Shown here: piece after piece, positions 35,888 to 44,373 of the stretch | Layout of the letters: the number at the start of each line of letters is the position of its first letter | Numbering within the stretch: the stretch's first letter is position 1 | Source of the DNA: Psychroflexus gondwanensis ACAM 44 | GTDB lineage: Bacteria > Bacteroidota > Bacteroidia > Flavobacteriales > Flavobacteriaceae | Assembly (NCBI RefSeq): GCF_000355905.1 | Contig: NZ_APLF01000007.1 | Coordinates: 1 to 64,000 of the forward strand | Length of the DNA stretch: 64,000 bases | Direction of reading: 5' to 3' | Program-made: the position numbers and the translations under genes | The notes under the pieces: generated by a model | The model's database searches: none | Told to the model about the DNA's origin: nothing | The model's input: the letters and a program-made list of their open reading frames with translations, nothing else

Positions 35888-36643
35888 TTAATTTTCTTTT
35901 GTTTCTTCTTCCCATTCAAATTTTATTTCAAAACCTGTTCTAAAAGATTTTTGGCTAACAACTTTTGCACCTCTTGGTAATCTAGTCAATGTTTTCGGGT
36001 CTAATCCTTTACCATTAAATTTTAAGTCAGCATATTCTCTAATGGATATTATTTCTTGATTATTATACTTCAAATCTTTAGAATTAAAGTCATAAGATGT
36101 AGATTTCACTTGCTGTAGAAACCAATTATATCTTTTGGTTTCGTCGTATATTTCGTAAATAAGACCTGGTAAACCTTGAAATTTCCAAGGGCCTGCTTTT
36201 ATTGCAGTATCTGTTGAATACCAAGCAATATAATTTCTCCCTCTAAAGTAGCATGTAGCCTTATTAAGTCTGATATCATTAATTATTTTACTTTCTTCTA
36301 AAAGTTTCCATTTAAAATCAGGTATTTTTTCTTTGATAAGTTTGCTCTCTTTTAAAATGTCATCTTTCGTTGTCAATATGTCATTTTCGTAATCGAAAAA
36401 ATTGTATCCTTTCTCTCCAGAACTCAACCTAACAGTTATATCAACTTCATAATCTTCATTTTCTTCTGTATTGCCGATTTTCTCGGTAATATATACTGTT
36501 TTTTTTTGATTGCTACTTACATATAAATATCCGTTTTTTGTAGTTGGTAGTTCAGTATTATACAAAACTTTGTAGGTGATTAAAACTGATTTTTCTTGAG
36601 AAAATGTAATAAGTGGTAATAGTAAAAAGAATATGTTTTTCAT
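35888..36643 (-). CDS. GLPGLI family protein (third of three)
   Basis: 251 residues with signal peptide MKNIFFLLLPLITFSQ. The motif is GPWKFQGLPGLIYEIYDE, preceded by FRGRNYIAWYSTDTAIKAGP; the C-terminus reads LTRLPRGAKVVSQKSF, then FEWEEETKEN. It sits at the upstream end of the GLPGLI/barrel cluster, 73 bp after the small secreted protein. The coding sequence is AT-rich by eye compared with the housekeeping genes. Exported; activity unknown. Confidence 0.88.
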   Translation of the reverse strand: MKNIFFLLLPLITFSQEKSVLITYKVLYNTELPTTKNGYLYVSSNQKKTVYITEKIGNTEENEDYEVDITVRLSSGEKGYNFFDYENDILTTKDDILKESKLIKEKIPDFKWKLLEESKIINDIRLNKATCYFRGRNYIAWYSTDTAIKAGPWKFQGLPGLIYEIYDETKRYNWFLQQVKSTSYDFNSKDLKYNNQEIISIREYADLKFNGKGLDPKTLTRLPRGAKVVSQKSFRTGFEIKFEWEEETKEN

Positions 36644-36716
36644 CTTATTTTATTTAATGTGAATAAAAAACTGCGACTATTAAATTGAACTTTGTAGTCG
36701 CAGTTAGGGTTTGAAA

Positions 36717-37016
36717 TTAGCCTAAACTATCAGCAATTTCATTACATTCTTCGGCAGAATCTACATCTTCAACTACAATAGTAAATTGAAGCAAAAGATT
36801 ACCATCGCCATCATATGCACCAACAGTTATGTAACAAGTATCAAAAACCTCTAAATTATTTTCAATTTTTAGAGTATTACTAAAATCATTTGATCTTAAT
36901 GATTCAGCTAATTCAATTGCTTCATCATAATTGTCAGTTGGTACTCCTATTGCATTATTGGCAAAAGCAAACGTTACTACTAGCATAAAAGCTAAGGTAA
37001 ATAAAACATTTTTCAT
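36717..37016 (-). CDS. small secreted protein of unknown function
   Basis: 99 residues with signal peptide MKNVLFTLAFMLVVTFAFA. The mature 80 residues include YDEAIELAESLRSNDFSNTL and CYITVGAYDGDGNLLLQFTI; two Cys residues (in DTCY and EECN) could form a disulfide. No domain recognised. It is the first gene of the minus-strand GLPGLI cluster, so its expression is probably linked to it. It might be the cargo or substrate of the GLPGLI/barrel pair, but this is only inferred from position. Confidence 0.65.
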   Translation of the reverse strand: MKNVLFTLAFMLVVTFAFANNAIGVPTDNYDEAIELAESLRSNDFSNTLKIENNLEVFDTCYITVGAYDGDGNLLLQFTIVVEDVDSAEECNEIADSLG

Positions 37017-37074
37017 GATTAAAATTTTTAAATAATTAATTTTTGGCAGTTTAGACTCATACCGGAATATCTAT

Positions 37075-37093
37075 ACTTCTTAACTTAAGAAGT
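37075..37093. repeat. perfect 9-bp inverted repeat, possible operator
   Basis: ACTTCTTAA and TTAAGAAGT flank a single C, between the small secreted protein gene and the candidate sRNA promoter. It could be a dimeric regulator site. Confidence 0.45.
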
Positions 37094-37114
37094 GACACAT
37101 CTCATTAAAAATTA

Positions 37115-37122
37115 TACATTTG
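37115..37122 (+). promoter_or_regulatory. TAnnTTTG -7 element before the candidate sRNA
   Basis: TACATTTG on the plus strand, with no coding gene following for 500 bp. It would start RNA near 37128. Confidence 0.45.
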
Positions 37123-37125
37123 CAA

Positions 37126-37197
37126 TCCACAGTGAAGCGTATGTTTTCATGCCTTTACGGGAGAAGCTTCTACCTAGTAGGAGCTTTCTCTTTTTAA
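37126..37197 (+). ncRNA. candidate small RNA with intrinsic terminator
   Basis: A -7 element at 37115 is followed by an about 65-nt stretch with a first possible hairpin (GCGTATG with CATGC) and a second one, GAGAAGCTTCTAC (37161-37173) with GTAGGAGCTTTCTC (37177-37190), then TTTTT. The second stem is imperfect but has a T tract on the plus strand, so it looks like a terminator. The 61-codon frame across it starts before the promoter end and looks non-coding. No known RNA family recognised. Confidence 0.35.
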
Positions 37198-37266
37198 ATT
37201 CTATTCTTTATTTTATTGGCACTATTTTAATTTATTATAAATATAGTATTAAGATATCTTTTTGGA

Positions 37267-37305
37267 TTACGGTTTGACCGTACACTTGTTACGGTTAAAT
37301 CGTAA
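37267..37305. repeat. pair of palindromes at the cassette start, copy B
   Basis: TTACGGTTTGACCGTA (37267-37282) and TTACGGTTAAATCGTAA (37289-37305). The second has one change from copy A (ACCG to ATCG), so copy A retains the better palindrome. Confidence 0.65.
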
Positions 37306-37373
37306 TTTTCAATTATATCTCTCGAAAGCCTAGTTATTGCTAGAATGTGAATATATTAAAGTTATTATATTTA

Positions 37374-37381
37374 TACATTTG
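37374..37381 (+). promoter_or_regulatory. TAnnTTTG -7 element of ssb copy B
   Basis: TACATTTG here; copy A reads TACATTTTG at 30391-30399, an insertion of one T. The ATG lies about 265 bp downstream, so the leader is long and structured. Confidence 0.5.
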
Positions 37382-37478
37382 GGGTTGTTTTTCTCTTTTT
37401 AAGCCTTAAATCTTAATTTTTCACTGAAAAATAAGGTCTAAAAACTCAACATACTAACAGATTTTAAAAGCCTTGAAG

Positions 37479-37510
37479 CGTTTGTAAACGACTACAACCG
37501 TTTGTAAACG
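37479..37510. repeat. tandem CGTTTGTAAACG repeats, copy B
   Basis: 12-mers at 37479-37490 and 37499-37510, spaced 20 bp as in copy A. Confidence 0.65.
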
Positions 37511-37646
37511 CAAGTAAAAGGAAGTAACTGGATATCTGTCAATTAAAGGGAATTCGTGCTCTCATCTTTGCCCTGTCGATAGGAAACACCATCGATGTGG
37601 TTTAGAAAGACTAAGCCATTTTAAAAAACCATTTAATTTTATAGTT

Positions 37647-37985
37647 ATGAGTACTTTAAAAAATTCAGTACAGTTAATGGGCCACTTAGGTCAAGATCCA
37701 GAAGTTATCAACCTTGACTCTGGGAAGAAACTCGTTAAATTCTCTATCGCTACCAACGAGTATTATCACGACAGTAGCGGCGAGAAAGTCACTAACACCT
37801 ACTGGCATAATATCATCGCCTGGGGCAAGACCGCTAGCTTTATAGAAACCTATGTCAAAAAAGGACAAGAGGTTCTATTAAAAGGGAAACTCGCTCCCCG
37901 CTCCTACGAAACCAAAGACGGTGAAAAACGCTACATAACAGAAATCAATTGTTCTGAGATTGTGACGACCTCACAGAAGGTGTAG
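37647..37985 (+). CDS. ssb: single-stranded DNA-binding protein, short accessory form (copy B)
   Basis: 112 residues, OB-fold only. The start LKNSVQLMGHLGQDPEVINL, FSIATNEYYHD, TYWHNIIAWGKTASFIETYV and KLAPRSYETKDGEKRYITE are the SSB landmarks. The acidic C-terminal tail of full-length SSB is missing, as in short accessory SSBs of Bacteroidota. It binds single-stranded DNA; whether it serves replication or a mobile element is unknown. The gene belongs to a duplicated cassette with a long structured leader and 3' palindrome. Confidence 0.9.
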   Translation: MSTLKNSVQLMGHLGQDPEVINLDSGKKLVKFSIATNEYYHDSSGEKVTNTYWHNIIAWGKTASFIETYVKKGQEVLLKGKLAPRSYETKDGEKRYITEINCSEIVTTSQKV

Positions 37986-38052
37986 AATTATTGGTGGTTT
38001 GATAAAGAATATTTATAAAAATCGCTTAAATGACACTTTATTCCTTGCCACA

Positions 38053-38084
38053 ACATAGCCCACGGTTTAAACCGTGGGCTATGT
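38053..38084. repeat. perfect 32-bp palindrome, copy B
   Basis: Same sequence as 31232-31263, half-site ACATAGCCCACGGTTT. It lies about 67 bp after the ssb stop. Confidence 0.8.
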
Positions 38085-38142
38085 GTTATTAACTACCTAA
38101 TGGTTTTAACCATTTATATAATCTATCTCACAATTTGTTTTA

Positions 38143-38238
38143 ACCGCTCCCCAGTCCTACGAAACCAAAGACGGTGAAAAACGCTACATCACAGAAATCA
38201 ATTGTTCTGAGATGGTTACGACCTCTCAGAAAGCTTAA
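38143..38238 (+). pseudogene. ssb: C-terminal remnant of a third ssb copy
   Basis: The plus strand reads APQSYETKDGEKRYITEINC and SEMVTTSQKA before a stop at 38236-38238, matching the last 31 residues of ssb with small changes (Q for R, M for I, A for V). The rest is missing. It lies 58 bp after the palindrome of copy B. Confidence 0.75.
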
Positions 38239-38256
38239 GCTCGGCTTTATAATTTG

Positions 38257-38292
38257 AAAACCCTCATTGTTTTGAATAAACAGGGAGGTTTT
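38257..38292. terminator. weak inverted repeat after the ssb remnant
   Basis: AAAACCCTC (38257-38265) and GGGAGGTTTT (38283-38292) pair with one bulge and a G-T pair. It could end transcription from both sides. Confidence 0.35.
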
Positions 38293-38308
38293 GATTAATA
38301 TATTTTAA

Positions 38309-38506
38309 TCAGGCCTTTACGGGTTTGTAAAAATACCCAAGAATCAGAACCAATAGGACGAAAACAGAGGTTAAAAAGCCTTGTAAATCTTTTAGTATGA
38401 TGCTACCCTCAAAAATGGATTCCCAGTCTAATGCTATTCCGTAAGCAATAGATGTCACTATGACGACAAGTATCAAGCCTATGTGAAGATTTCTATTTAG
38501 AGACAT
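38309..38506 (-). CDS. small integral membrane protein
   Basis: 65 residues with two membrane helices (about 8-26 and 44-60) separated by an acidic loop (DWESIFEGS). No domain recognised. It is the last gene of the minus-strand run from serS, 48 bp after the hydroxyacid dehydrogenase gene. Function unknown. Confidence 0.65.
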   Translation of the reverse strand: MSLNRNLHIGLILVVIVTSIAYGIALDWESIFEGSIILKDLQGFLTSVFVLLVLILGYFYKPVKA

Positions 38507-38554
38507 CGCTTATGCTTTTTATAGTTGAATAAGTTAACTTTTTACTAAAGATAC

Positions 38555-39502
38555 TCAATCTACTTTAAAATCCAAGTGGATTTTATCGACTATAGTTTGA
38601 GCGAGTTTAATGTGGCTTTCAAAAGTCCAGCCGGCAACATGTGGACTCAATACTACATTTGGAGCATCTATAAGAAATCGAAATGCCCTAGGGATATCTT
38701 TCTCTTTTGAAAACAAATCTTCAAAAGACGTTTTTTCATATTCCAAGACATCTAATCCTGCTCCAAGAATTTTCCCTGACTTAAGTCCATCAACTAGATC
38801 TTCTGTCACCACACTTTTACCCCTCGCCGTATTGATCAACCAAAAGGGTTTTGACATGGACTCTATAAACTTTGCATCGACCATGCCTAAAGTTTTTAGT
38901 GTTTGCGGAGTATGCAAACTGATGACCTCTGCTTTAGCTTTTAATTCCTTCAAGCTCACTTGCTTGGCATTGGCATCGCCAAGGTTTTCTAAAATATCGT
39001 AACACAAGACTTCAACCTCAAATCCGCTCAATTTCTTAGCAAAGGCTTTTCCTGTATTTCCGTAACCGATGATGCCTAGCGTTTTACCTTCCAACTCATG
39101 TCCTCTATTTTCCTCACGCCGCCACTGGCCGTTTACCACTTCATCGTGTGCTGTACGCAACTTATTGAACAAAGAAAGCAGCATGCCGAGTGCGTGTTCA
39201 GAAACGGCATTGCGGTTGCCTTCTGGTGCGTTATAGAGTTGTATTCCTTTTTTCTGTGCATAATCGACGTCTATATTTTCTAACCCAGCGCCTACCCGAC
39301 CTATAAATTTAAGACGAGTGGCATGATCCAAAAAGGCTTTGTCAATTTTAAAACGACTCCGGATGATGACTCCATCATAGTGGTGGATTTTGGCTTCAAC
39401 TTCAGCTTTTGTACTCGTAAAATCTTCAGTGTTGTCGAAACCCAATGTGGTTAATTCCTTGATCATTAAAGGGTGATTACTGTCCAGATGTAGTATTTTC
39501 AT
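38555..39502 (-). CDS. D-2-hydroxyacid dehydrogenase family protein
   Basis: 315 residues, a two-domain NAD-dependent dehydrogenase. Catalytic-domain start MKILHLDSNHPLMIKEL, the NAD loop LGIIGYGNTGKAFAKKL, the Arg site in LINTARGKSVV, Glu in GLDVLEYEKT and His in SPHVAGWTFES. It resembles D-3-phosphoglycerate dehydrogenase without the ACT domain, but other 2-hydroxyacids are possible. Cytoplasmic. It lies in the minus-strand run after the thioesterase gene. Confidence 0.88.
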   Translation of the reverse strand: MKILHLDSNHPLMIKELTTLGFDNTEDFTSTKAEVEAKIHHYDGVIIRSRFKIDKAFLDHATRLKFIGRVGAGLENIDVDYAQKKGIQLYNAPEGNRNAVSEHALGMLLSLFNKLRTAHDEVVNGQWRREENRGHELEGKTLGIIGYGNTGKAFAKKLSGFEVEVLCYDILENLGDANAKQVSLKELKAKAEVISLHTPQTLKTLGMVDAKFIESMSKPFWLINTARGKSVVTEDLVDGLKSGKILGAGLDVLEYEKTSFEDLFSKEKDIPRAFRFLIDAPNVVLSPHVAGWTFESHIKLAQTIVDKIHLDFKVD

Positions 39503-39542
39503 AGTACTAAAGTTTTAAACTGAATATCGCATAAGCATCAAG

Positions 39543-39953
39543 CTAAGCAGAATCAAATTCAATATAAGGCTTTAAAATAGCCGTAGTGATAAGACTTGGT
39601 TTTTTGGTAACTCTATCGATAAAACACCAATTGGTTTTGGCCTCTACCACGGTTTTTCCATCGGTTTTACGAGTGATATCCACCCGACGCTCCGACTTCA
39701 CTTTGGAGTAATTTTCTATCCAGGTAGTTAAGATAAGCTCTTCACCTAAAAAGGCTTGCCGTTTATAGTGTATATGATGATCCAGCACAAACCAAGCGTG
39801 TTTTTCTCGAGTATCTGCTGGGGTTTTGGTGGTCCAATGCGCTTCAGAAATATCTAAAACCCATTTGATATATTCCAAGTTATTAACGTGGTTCTGCTCA
39901 TCCAAATGATGAGAGGCGACCGTCAATTCTTGCTGAAATGGAATAGGCGTCAT
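39543..39953 (-). CDS. 4HBT acyl-CoA thioesterase
   Basis: 136 residues, hot-dog fold of the YbgC/FadM type: VASHHLDEQNHVNNLEYIKW (the active-site region, where YbgC-type proteins have Asp), FVLDHHIHYKRQAFLGEELI and TWIENYSKVKSERRV. It hydrolyses an acyl-CoA, substrate unknown. It begins 1 bp after the mgtE stop. Confidence 0.85.
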   Translation of the reverse strand: MTPIPFQQELTVASHHLDEQNHVNNLEYIKWVLDISEAHWTTKTPADTREKHAWFVLDHHIHYKRQAFLGEELILTTWIENYSKVKSERRVDITRKTDGKTVVEAKTNWCFIDRVTKKPSLITTAILKPYIEFDSA

Positions 39954-39954
39954 A

Positions 39955-41304
39955 CTAAAAGTTCAGTATTAATTTGGCGATATAGAAATAAGCTAGAATC
40001 CCAATGATATCATTGCTTGTTGTGATAAAAGGACCTGTAGCAATAGCGGGATCTATGCCGCGTTTATTCAAAATAATAGGCACGAACGTTCCAATTAAAG
40101 CCGCCATGATAATCACCGATAAAATGGAAACCGCAATGGAAAGGCTTACTAAAAACTCCATGGAGGTGGCTGCTCCAAAAACCAAAACTAAAATCGCCAA
40201 GGCAGAGCCGTTAATAATGCTTAACGCCACTTCTTTGAGCAGTCGCTTCACCAAGCTATCTTTTACAGAATCATTGGCAAGACCTTGTACAATAATCGCC
40301 GAAGATTGTACTCCAACGTTACCAGCCATAGCCGCAATAAGGGGGGTGAAGAAGAATAGAATTTCATATTCCTCTAAAGCAGAATCGAAGCCTTGCATCA
40401 CATAAACAGCTCCTAAGCCTCCAAAAAGTCCCAAAATAAGCCAAGGCAATCTGGCGCGGGTAAGTTCCCAAACGCTACTATCTGCCTCGACATCTTCAGA
40501 AATACCTGCTGCCATTTGGTAATCTTTATCGGCTTCTTCTTTAATAAAATCTATAATATCATCTACGGTAATTCTACCGACCAATCTACCAAACTCATCC
40601 ACAACGGGAATGGCTTCCAAATCGTATTTTTGCATTAGTCTTGCCACTTCCTCTCCAGAGGTGTGGACATCTACATAATCCACATTACGGATATAGACAT
40701 CTCCAATTTCTGCTTTACTAGAAGCGGTAATCAAATCTTTTAAAGACAACCTGCCTTTCAGTCTTCCTTTGTTATCCACCACGTAGATCGAGTGGACGCG
40801 CGTCACATTTTCGGCCTGGTTTCGCATTTCGGTCATACAGCCGGTGACACTCCAGTTTTCGTTCACCCGGATAAGCTCTTTAGCCATAAGTCCACCAGCA
40901 GAATTCTCATCATATTTGAGCAACTCTACGATGTTTTCTGCGTGCTCCTTATCCTTGATGTTGGAAATAACTTGAGTCTTAATATCCTCAGAAAGTTCCG
41001 ATATGATATCTGCGGCATCATCGGTATCCATTTCTTCAATCTCGTTGGCAATTTCCTTGGCATTGAGGTTTCTCAAGATCTTCTCTCGGTCATCCTCATC
41101 CATCTCCATCAAGACTTCAGACGTTTGATCGCTGCACAGCAACTTTATGATATAGGTGGCCTCATCCATGGTCAATTCATCGAGAATCTCGGCAATATCG
41201 GCATGGTGAAATTCTTCCAAATGCGATTGAAGCTCTTGGTCTTTTTGTTCTTCAACAAGAACTTCTATTTTCTCAATTAATTCTTTGGTGAGTTCAAATG
41301 GCAT
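39955..41304 (-). CDS. mgtE: magnesium transporter MgtE
   Basis: 449 residues. The N-terminal superhelical domain (about 1-130; LHADIAEIL-like [25 protein letters not shown]) and the two CBS domains (about 135-255) form the Mg2+-sensing gate. Five membrane helices follow, with the pore motif [11 protein letters not shown] near 315. It passively transports Mg2+ into the cell, closing at high internal Mg2+. Its start overlaps ksgA by 11 bp. Confidence 0.95.
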   Translation of the reverse strand: MPFELTKELIEKIEVLVEEQKDQELQSHLEEFHHADIAEILDELTMDEATYIIKLLCSDQTSEVLMEMDEDDREKILRNLNAKEIANEIEEMDTDDAADIISELSEDIKTQVISNIKDKEHAENIVELLKYDENSAGGLMAKELIRVNENWSVTGCMTEMRNQAENVTRVHSIYVVDNKGRLKGRLSLKDLITASSKAEIGDVYIRNVDYVDVHTSGEEVARLMQKYDLEAIPVVDEFGRLVGRITVDDIIDFIKEEADKDYQMAAGISEDVEADSSVWELTRARLPWLILGLFGGLGAVYVMQGFDSALEEYEILFFFTPLIAAMAGNVGVQSSAIIVQGLANDSVKDSLVKRLLKEVALSIINGSALAILVLVFGAATSMEFLVSLSIAVSILSVIIMAALIGTFVPIILNKRGIDPAIATGPFITTSNDIIGILAYFYIAKLILNF

Positions 41305-42160
41305 CTTGGCTTATTTTTAAAGTCAAATCGATAAATTGCTCAACGCTCAACTGCTCTGGGCGTTTTGTAAAGATAGGATCTTCTCTCAATTCTGGTGAAA
41401 GGTTGAATTTTTTTAAGCTGTTACGCAAGGTTTTCCTTCTCTGTTGAAACGCTGTTTTTACCACATCCCGTAGTTTCTTCTCCTCACAAGGCAGCTCATA
41501 ATTTTCCTTGCGCTGCAACCTCAACACCCCACTATGGATCTTGGGAGGCGGGTCAAATGCCTCTGGTGGGACTGTAAACAAATACTCGGCTTTGTAGAAA
41601 GCCTGAACCAAAACCGATAAAATCCCGTAGGTTTTACTGCCTTCTGAAGCACAGATTCGCTGGGCGACTTCCTTTTGAAACATCCCCGAAAATTCTGGGA
41701 TTTGCTCTTTATATTCCAAAGTCTTAAAAACGATTTGCGTGGAAATGTTATAGGGAAAATTACCGATAATCGCAAATTGCGTATCTCTGAAATAGTTTGA
41801 AAGATCCACTTTTAAAAAATCGGCTTCTATCACTGTAAGTGCTTTCGAATCCCCCTCGATGTGGTGTTCCTTTTTAAATGAAGAATTTAAAAAGGCGATG
41901 GACTCCCGATCGAGATCCATTGCCACAAACTGATTGTATTTTCCCAATAGATATTTGGTTAATACACCCATACCAGGTCCAATTTCTAGGACACTGCTGT
42001 AATTGTCTTTTTGCAAAGTCTCCGCAATCCGTTGGGAAATATCTTCATCAATAAGAAAATGCTGCCCCAAGTGCTTTTTGGCTCTCACTTCCCTAACGCC
42101 TTGTTCAAAGTTTGTTTTGAACACTTTGTCGTCTATTGAGGTTCTTTCTTTTTCACTCAT
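41294..42160 (-). CDS. rsmA: 16S rRNA (adenine1518/1519-N6)-dimethyltransferase KsgA/RsmA
   Basis: 288 residues. KsgA motifs: [22 protein letters not shown]-binding [23 protein letters not shown], the catalytic NFPYN, and [13 protein letters not shown], with the C-terminal domain ending near the stop. It dimethylates two adjacent adenines in helix 45 during small-subunit maturation. It overlaps the DUF4286 gene at its start by 4 bp and mgtE at its end by 11 bp. Confidence 0.96.
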   Translation of the reverse strand: MSEKERTSIDDKVFKTNFEQGVREVRAKKHLGQHFLIDEDISQRIAETLQKDNYSSVLEIGPGMGVLTKYLLGKYNQFVAMDLDRESIAFLNSSFKKEHHIEGDSKALTVIEADFLKVDLSNYFRDTQFAIIGNFPYNISTQIVFKTLEYKEQIPEFSGMFQKEVAQRICASEGSKTYGILSVLVQAFYKAEYLFTVPPEAFDPPPKIHSGVLRLQRKENYELPCEEKKLRDVVKTAFQQRRKTLRNSLKKFNLSPELREDPIFTKRPEQLSVEQFIDLTLKISQDAI

Positions 42161-42468
42161 AATTCTTCGTGTACAATTTCCATTTCCGTTCTAAAACTTA
42201 CAGACTTACCATCAAAAAGTTTGGTTTGCGCTCTAAGTTCATCTGCATCTTCTTCAAAATAACGCTCCAAAATAGTTTTATTCTGAACTTTATACTGCAC
42301 AGAATAGGTAATACCTCCCATAGATTCTATCACGTCCACTCTACTCATGGTAGCACTTATAAACTTTCCCGTTTTTATCATGGCAGGGATATGCTCTTCT
42401 TTCATCCACTTCACCCATTGGTCATGGACATTTTCTTCTATGTTGGTCGTCACGTTGTAAATAAACAT
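42157..42468 (-). CDS. DUF4286 family protein
   Basis: 103 residues: [20 protein letters not shown], then [20 protein letters not shown], and a C-terminal [13 protein letters not shown]. This is a small ferredoxin-like dimeric-barrel family, common in Bacteroidota and often next to ksgA. No enzymatic activity known. The gene overlaps ksgA by 4 bp and lies 3 bp after the TPR gene. Confidence 0.85.
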   Translation of the reverse strand: MFIYNVTTNIEENVHDQWVKWMKEEHIPAMIKTGKFISATMSRVDVIESMGGITYSVQYKVQNKTILERYFEEDADELRAQTKLFDGKSVSFRTEMEIVHEEL

Positions 42469-42471
42469 TTT

Positions 42472-44256
42472 TTATTGAATTTGATCTCCTCTTAGCATTC
42501 TGAAGCGTTTTCTGGCGTCTACAAAAAATATACTATCGGGATGATTAAAAATTAAGGTTTCGAAATAAGGTTTTGCTTGGTCTGGAGCTTTAAGCTCGTC
42601 CATATATAGCGTTCCAAGAAGAAAATTGGCATTGTCTGCCAAAATCTCATCGCTATGATCGTCAATAATACGTTGTAGATAAAGAAGTGCTTTTTCCACC
42701 TCTTGGTTGGCTAGATGTATTTTTGCAATTCTGAATAAGACCTCATCCACAATGGAAGGCGATTGATAGTCTTCAAGAACTCCTTCCAAAATAGTTAAAG
42801 CCTGAGTAGGTTGATTTTGAAATAGCAACAAATCTGCTTTTGCAACAAGTTTCAAGTCTGTTCTCAACGTGTCTTCTTGGCTATTGTCTTTGATCAACAA
42901 GGCCAACTCCATAGCATCATTTGCTGTCAGTTGAGATGCCGATGACTTTAAAACCTTAAGCTGCGTTAAGGCCCAATCGAAATCTCCTCTATAATAACTG
43001 GTTTTGGCCACTTTAAATCTAGCTTCTCTAGCGATATCTGTATTTGGAATAAGCTTCTCTACTTGGGTATACAAAAGTAAAGCTTGGTTAAATTTTGAAT
43101 CTTGCACCATCAAATCGGCCTGTAGCAATTTCAGTTCTGCCGTTTGTTGCTGATATAAATCTTGACTGGCTATAAGTTCAATTTGCGTTAAGGCTTTTAC
43201 AACATCTCGCTTTTGGTAAGCAAAGAATTCAACAAAATCTTTTTGAATTAAAAAGCTATCTCTGTTTCTGCCAATCTTTTCAATAAACCTAGCGTAAGCC
43301 TCTTCAATAGCCTCATACTGATCTGTTGAAGCCATAAGTTGCTTCACTAGCAAAAGTTCTCGTTCTGCTGAAAGTAATTCCCGTTGACTTGAAGCCTTCT
43401 CCACTGCAAAATGAAGCATTTCTTCTGCCGCAGTTAGCTCTTTCTTATCTTTAGAAATTAAGGCTAAGTCGATAATGCGATTTAAAGACTTAAGATCTTG
43501 ACGTTGATAAATGGCTTTTTCTTGCGCAAAGGCCTTTGCGTAATCCTCCTGCTGAACAAAGAGCCAGCTCAGCATTTGATTGAAGATAAGCTCTGGATTT
43601 TTTTGACTGCGTTGCAACAGGACTCTTCTTAGGGCCACATTGGCAGCGTTATTTCCATCTTCGGTGATATATTGAGTAAAGTTTCTATTTAAAATCTGGA
43701 AATAACTTGTGTTTTCAGCGATGAGATCCATGTAATTTTCAAACATCTCCAGGTATTTACTTTGCTCTCCATAAATACGAGCTAACTGAATGGTGTTATT
43801 GCTTCTAGGCTCAATCTGTTGGGCCGTTTCGTAAGTTTGGACCGCAAGATCCAACAGCCCATATTTTTGAAAAACATTGCCTACAGAATAAGAAAAACCT
43901 GGCCTAGCCTTTACTTGTGCTATGGCTTTTTGGTAGTACTCTTGGGCTTTTAGTGTATCGCTTTGTTTTTGGTACAAATACCCCAACTCAATTTGAATAT
44001 TGGGATATTCTCCAACTTCGGTGAGATAGGTTTTTAAGACGCTTTCGGCTTCTTCGGTTTTGCCCATGGCTTGTAAAGTCTCTACATAACCAAGTAACCA
44101 GTTTTGTTGTCTTGGATTCTTTTTATGCAGATTACCAAAGATAGAGGCTGCCTTTTCATAGTCGCCTTGGTCTAAGTAATTTCTCGCCAAATCTTCACTT
44201 TGTCCAAAGCCCACGGTAAAGACAAAGCACATCAGGAGACTTAAAAAGCATTTCAT
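42472..44256 (-). CDS. exported TPR-repeat protein
   Basis: 594 residues from an ATG at 44256 (44259 is equally possible) that gives the signal peptide MKCFLSLLMCFVFTVGFGQ; a longer frame adds about 22 residues. TPR repeats run through the whole protein (ARNYLDQGDYEKAASIFGNL, QIELGYLYQKQSDTLKAQEY, VDEVLFRIAKIHLANQEVEK). It would act in the periplasm or at the outer membrane as a scaffold. It sits between serS and DUF4286 with small gaps, part of the long run. Confidence 0.85.
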   Translation of the reverse strand: MKCFLSLLMCFVFTVGFGQSEDLARNYLDQGDYEKAASIFGNLHKKNPRQQNWLLGYVETLQAMGKTEEAESVLKTYLTEVGEYPNIQIELGYLYQKQSDTLKAQEYYQKAIAQVKARPGFSYSVGNVFQKYGLLDLAVQTYETAQQIEPRSNNTIQLARIYGEQSKYLEMFENYMDLIAENTSYFQILNRNFTQYITEDGNNAANVALRRVLLQRSQKNPELIFNQMLSWLFVQQEDYAKAFAQEKAIYQRQDLKSLNRIIDLALISKDKKELTAAEEMLHFAVEKASSQRELLSAERELLLVKQLMASTDQYEAIEEAYARFIEKIGRNRDSFLIQKDFVEFFAYQKRDVVKALTQIELIASQDLYQQQTAELKLLQADLMVQDSKFNQALLLYTQVEKLIPNTDIAREARFKVAKTSYYRGDFDWALTQLKVLKSSASQLTANDAMELALLIKDNSQEDTLRTDLKLVAKADLLLFQNQPTQALTILEGVLEDYQSPSIVDEVLFRIAKIHLANQEVEKALLYLQRIIDDHSDEILADNANFLLGTLYMDELKAPDQAKPYFETLIFNHPDSIFFVDARKRFRMLRGDQIQ

Positions 44257-44373
44257 CATTGAAAAATAGAGCGTTCTCGAAAGCATTCCCAAATTTACCG
44301 AAATATTTATCGGTGTCATCACATCTGAGAAAGATTTCTTTAATATGAGGTGACTTTCAATTGTAATTTTAGC

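Larger units (their letters stand above)
37266..38097 (+). repeat. ssb cassette, copy B (intact)
   Basis: Intact version of the duplicated unit, about 830 bp: start palindromes (37267-37305), a -7 element (37374-37381), a hairpin near TTTTTC/GAAAAA, tandem CGTTTGTAAACG repeats (37479-37510), ssb (37647-37985) and a 32-bp palindrome (38053-38084). The direct repeat flanks 30283-38097 as a whole. Confidence 0.85.

Noticed and set aside
37092-37277. 61-codon plus-strand frame
   Set aside because: It spans a -7 element and a terminator-like hairpin and lacks a signal or domain; a short non-coding RNA explains the region better.
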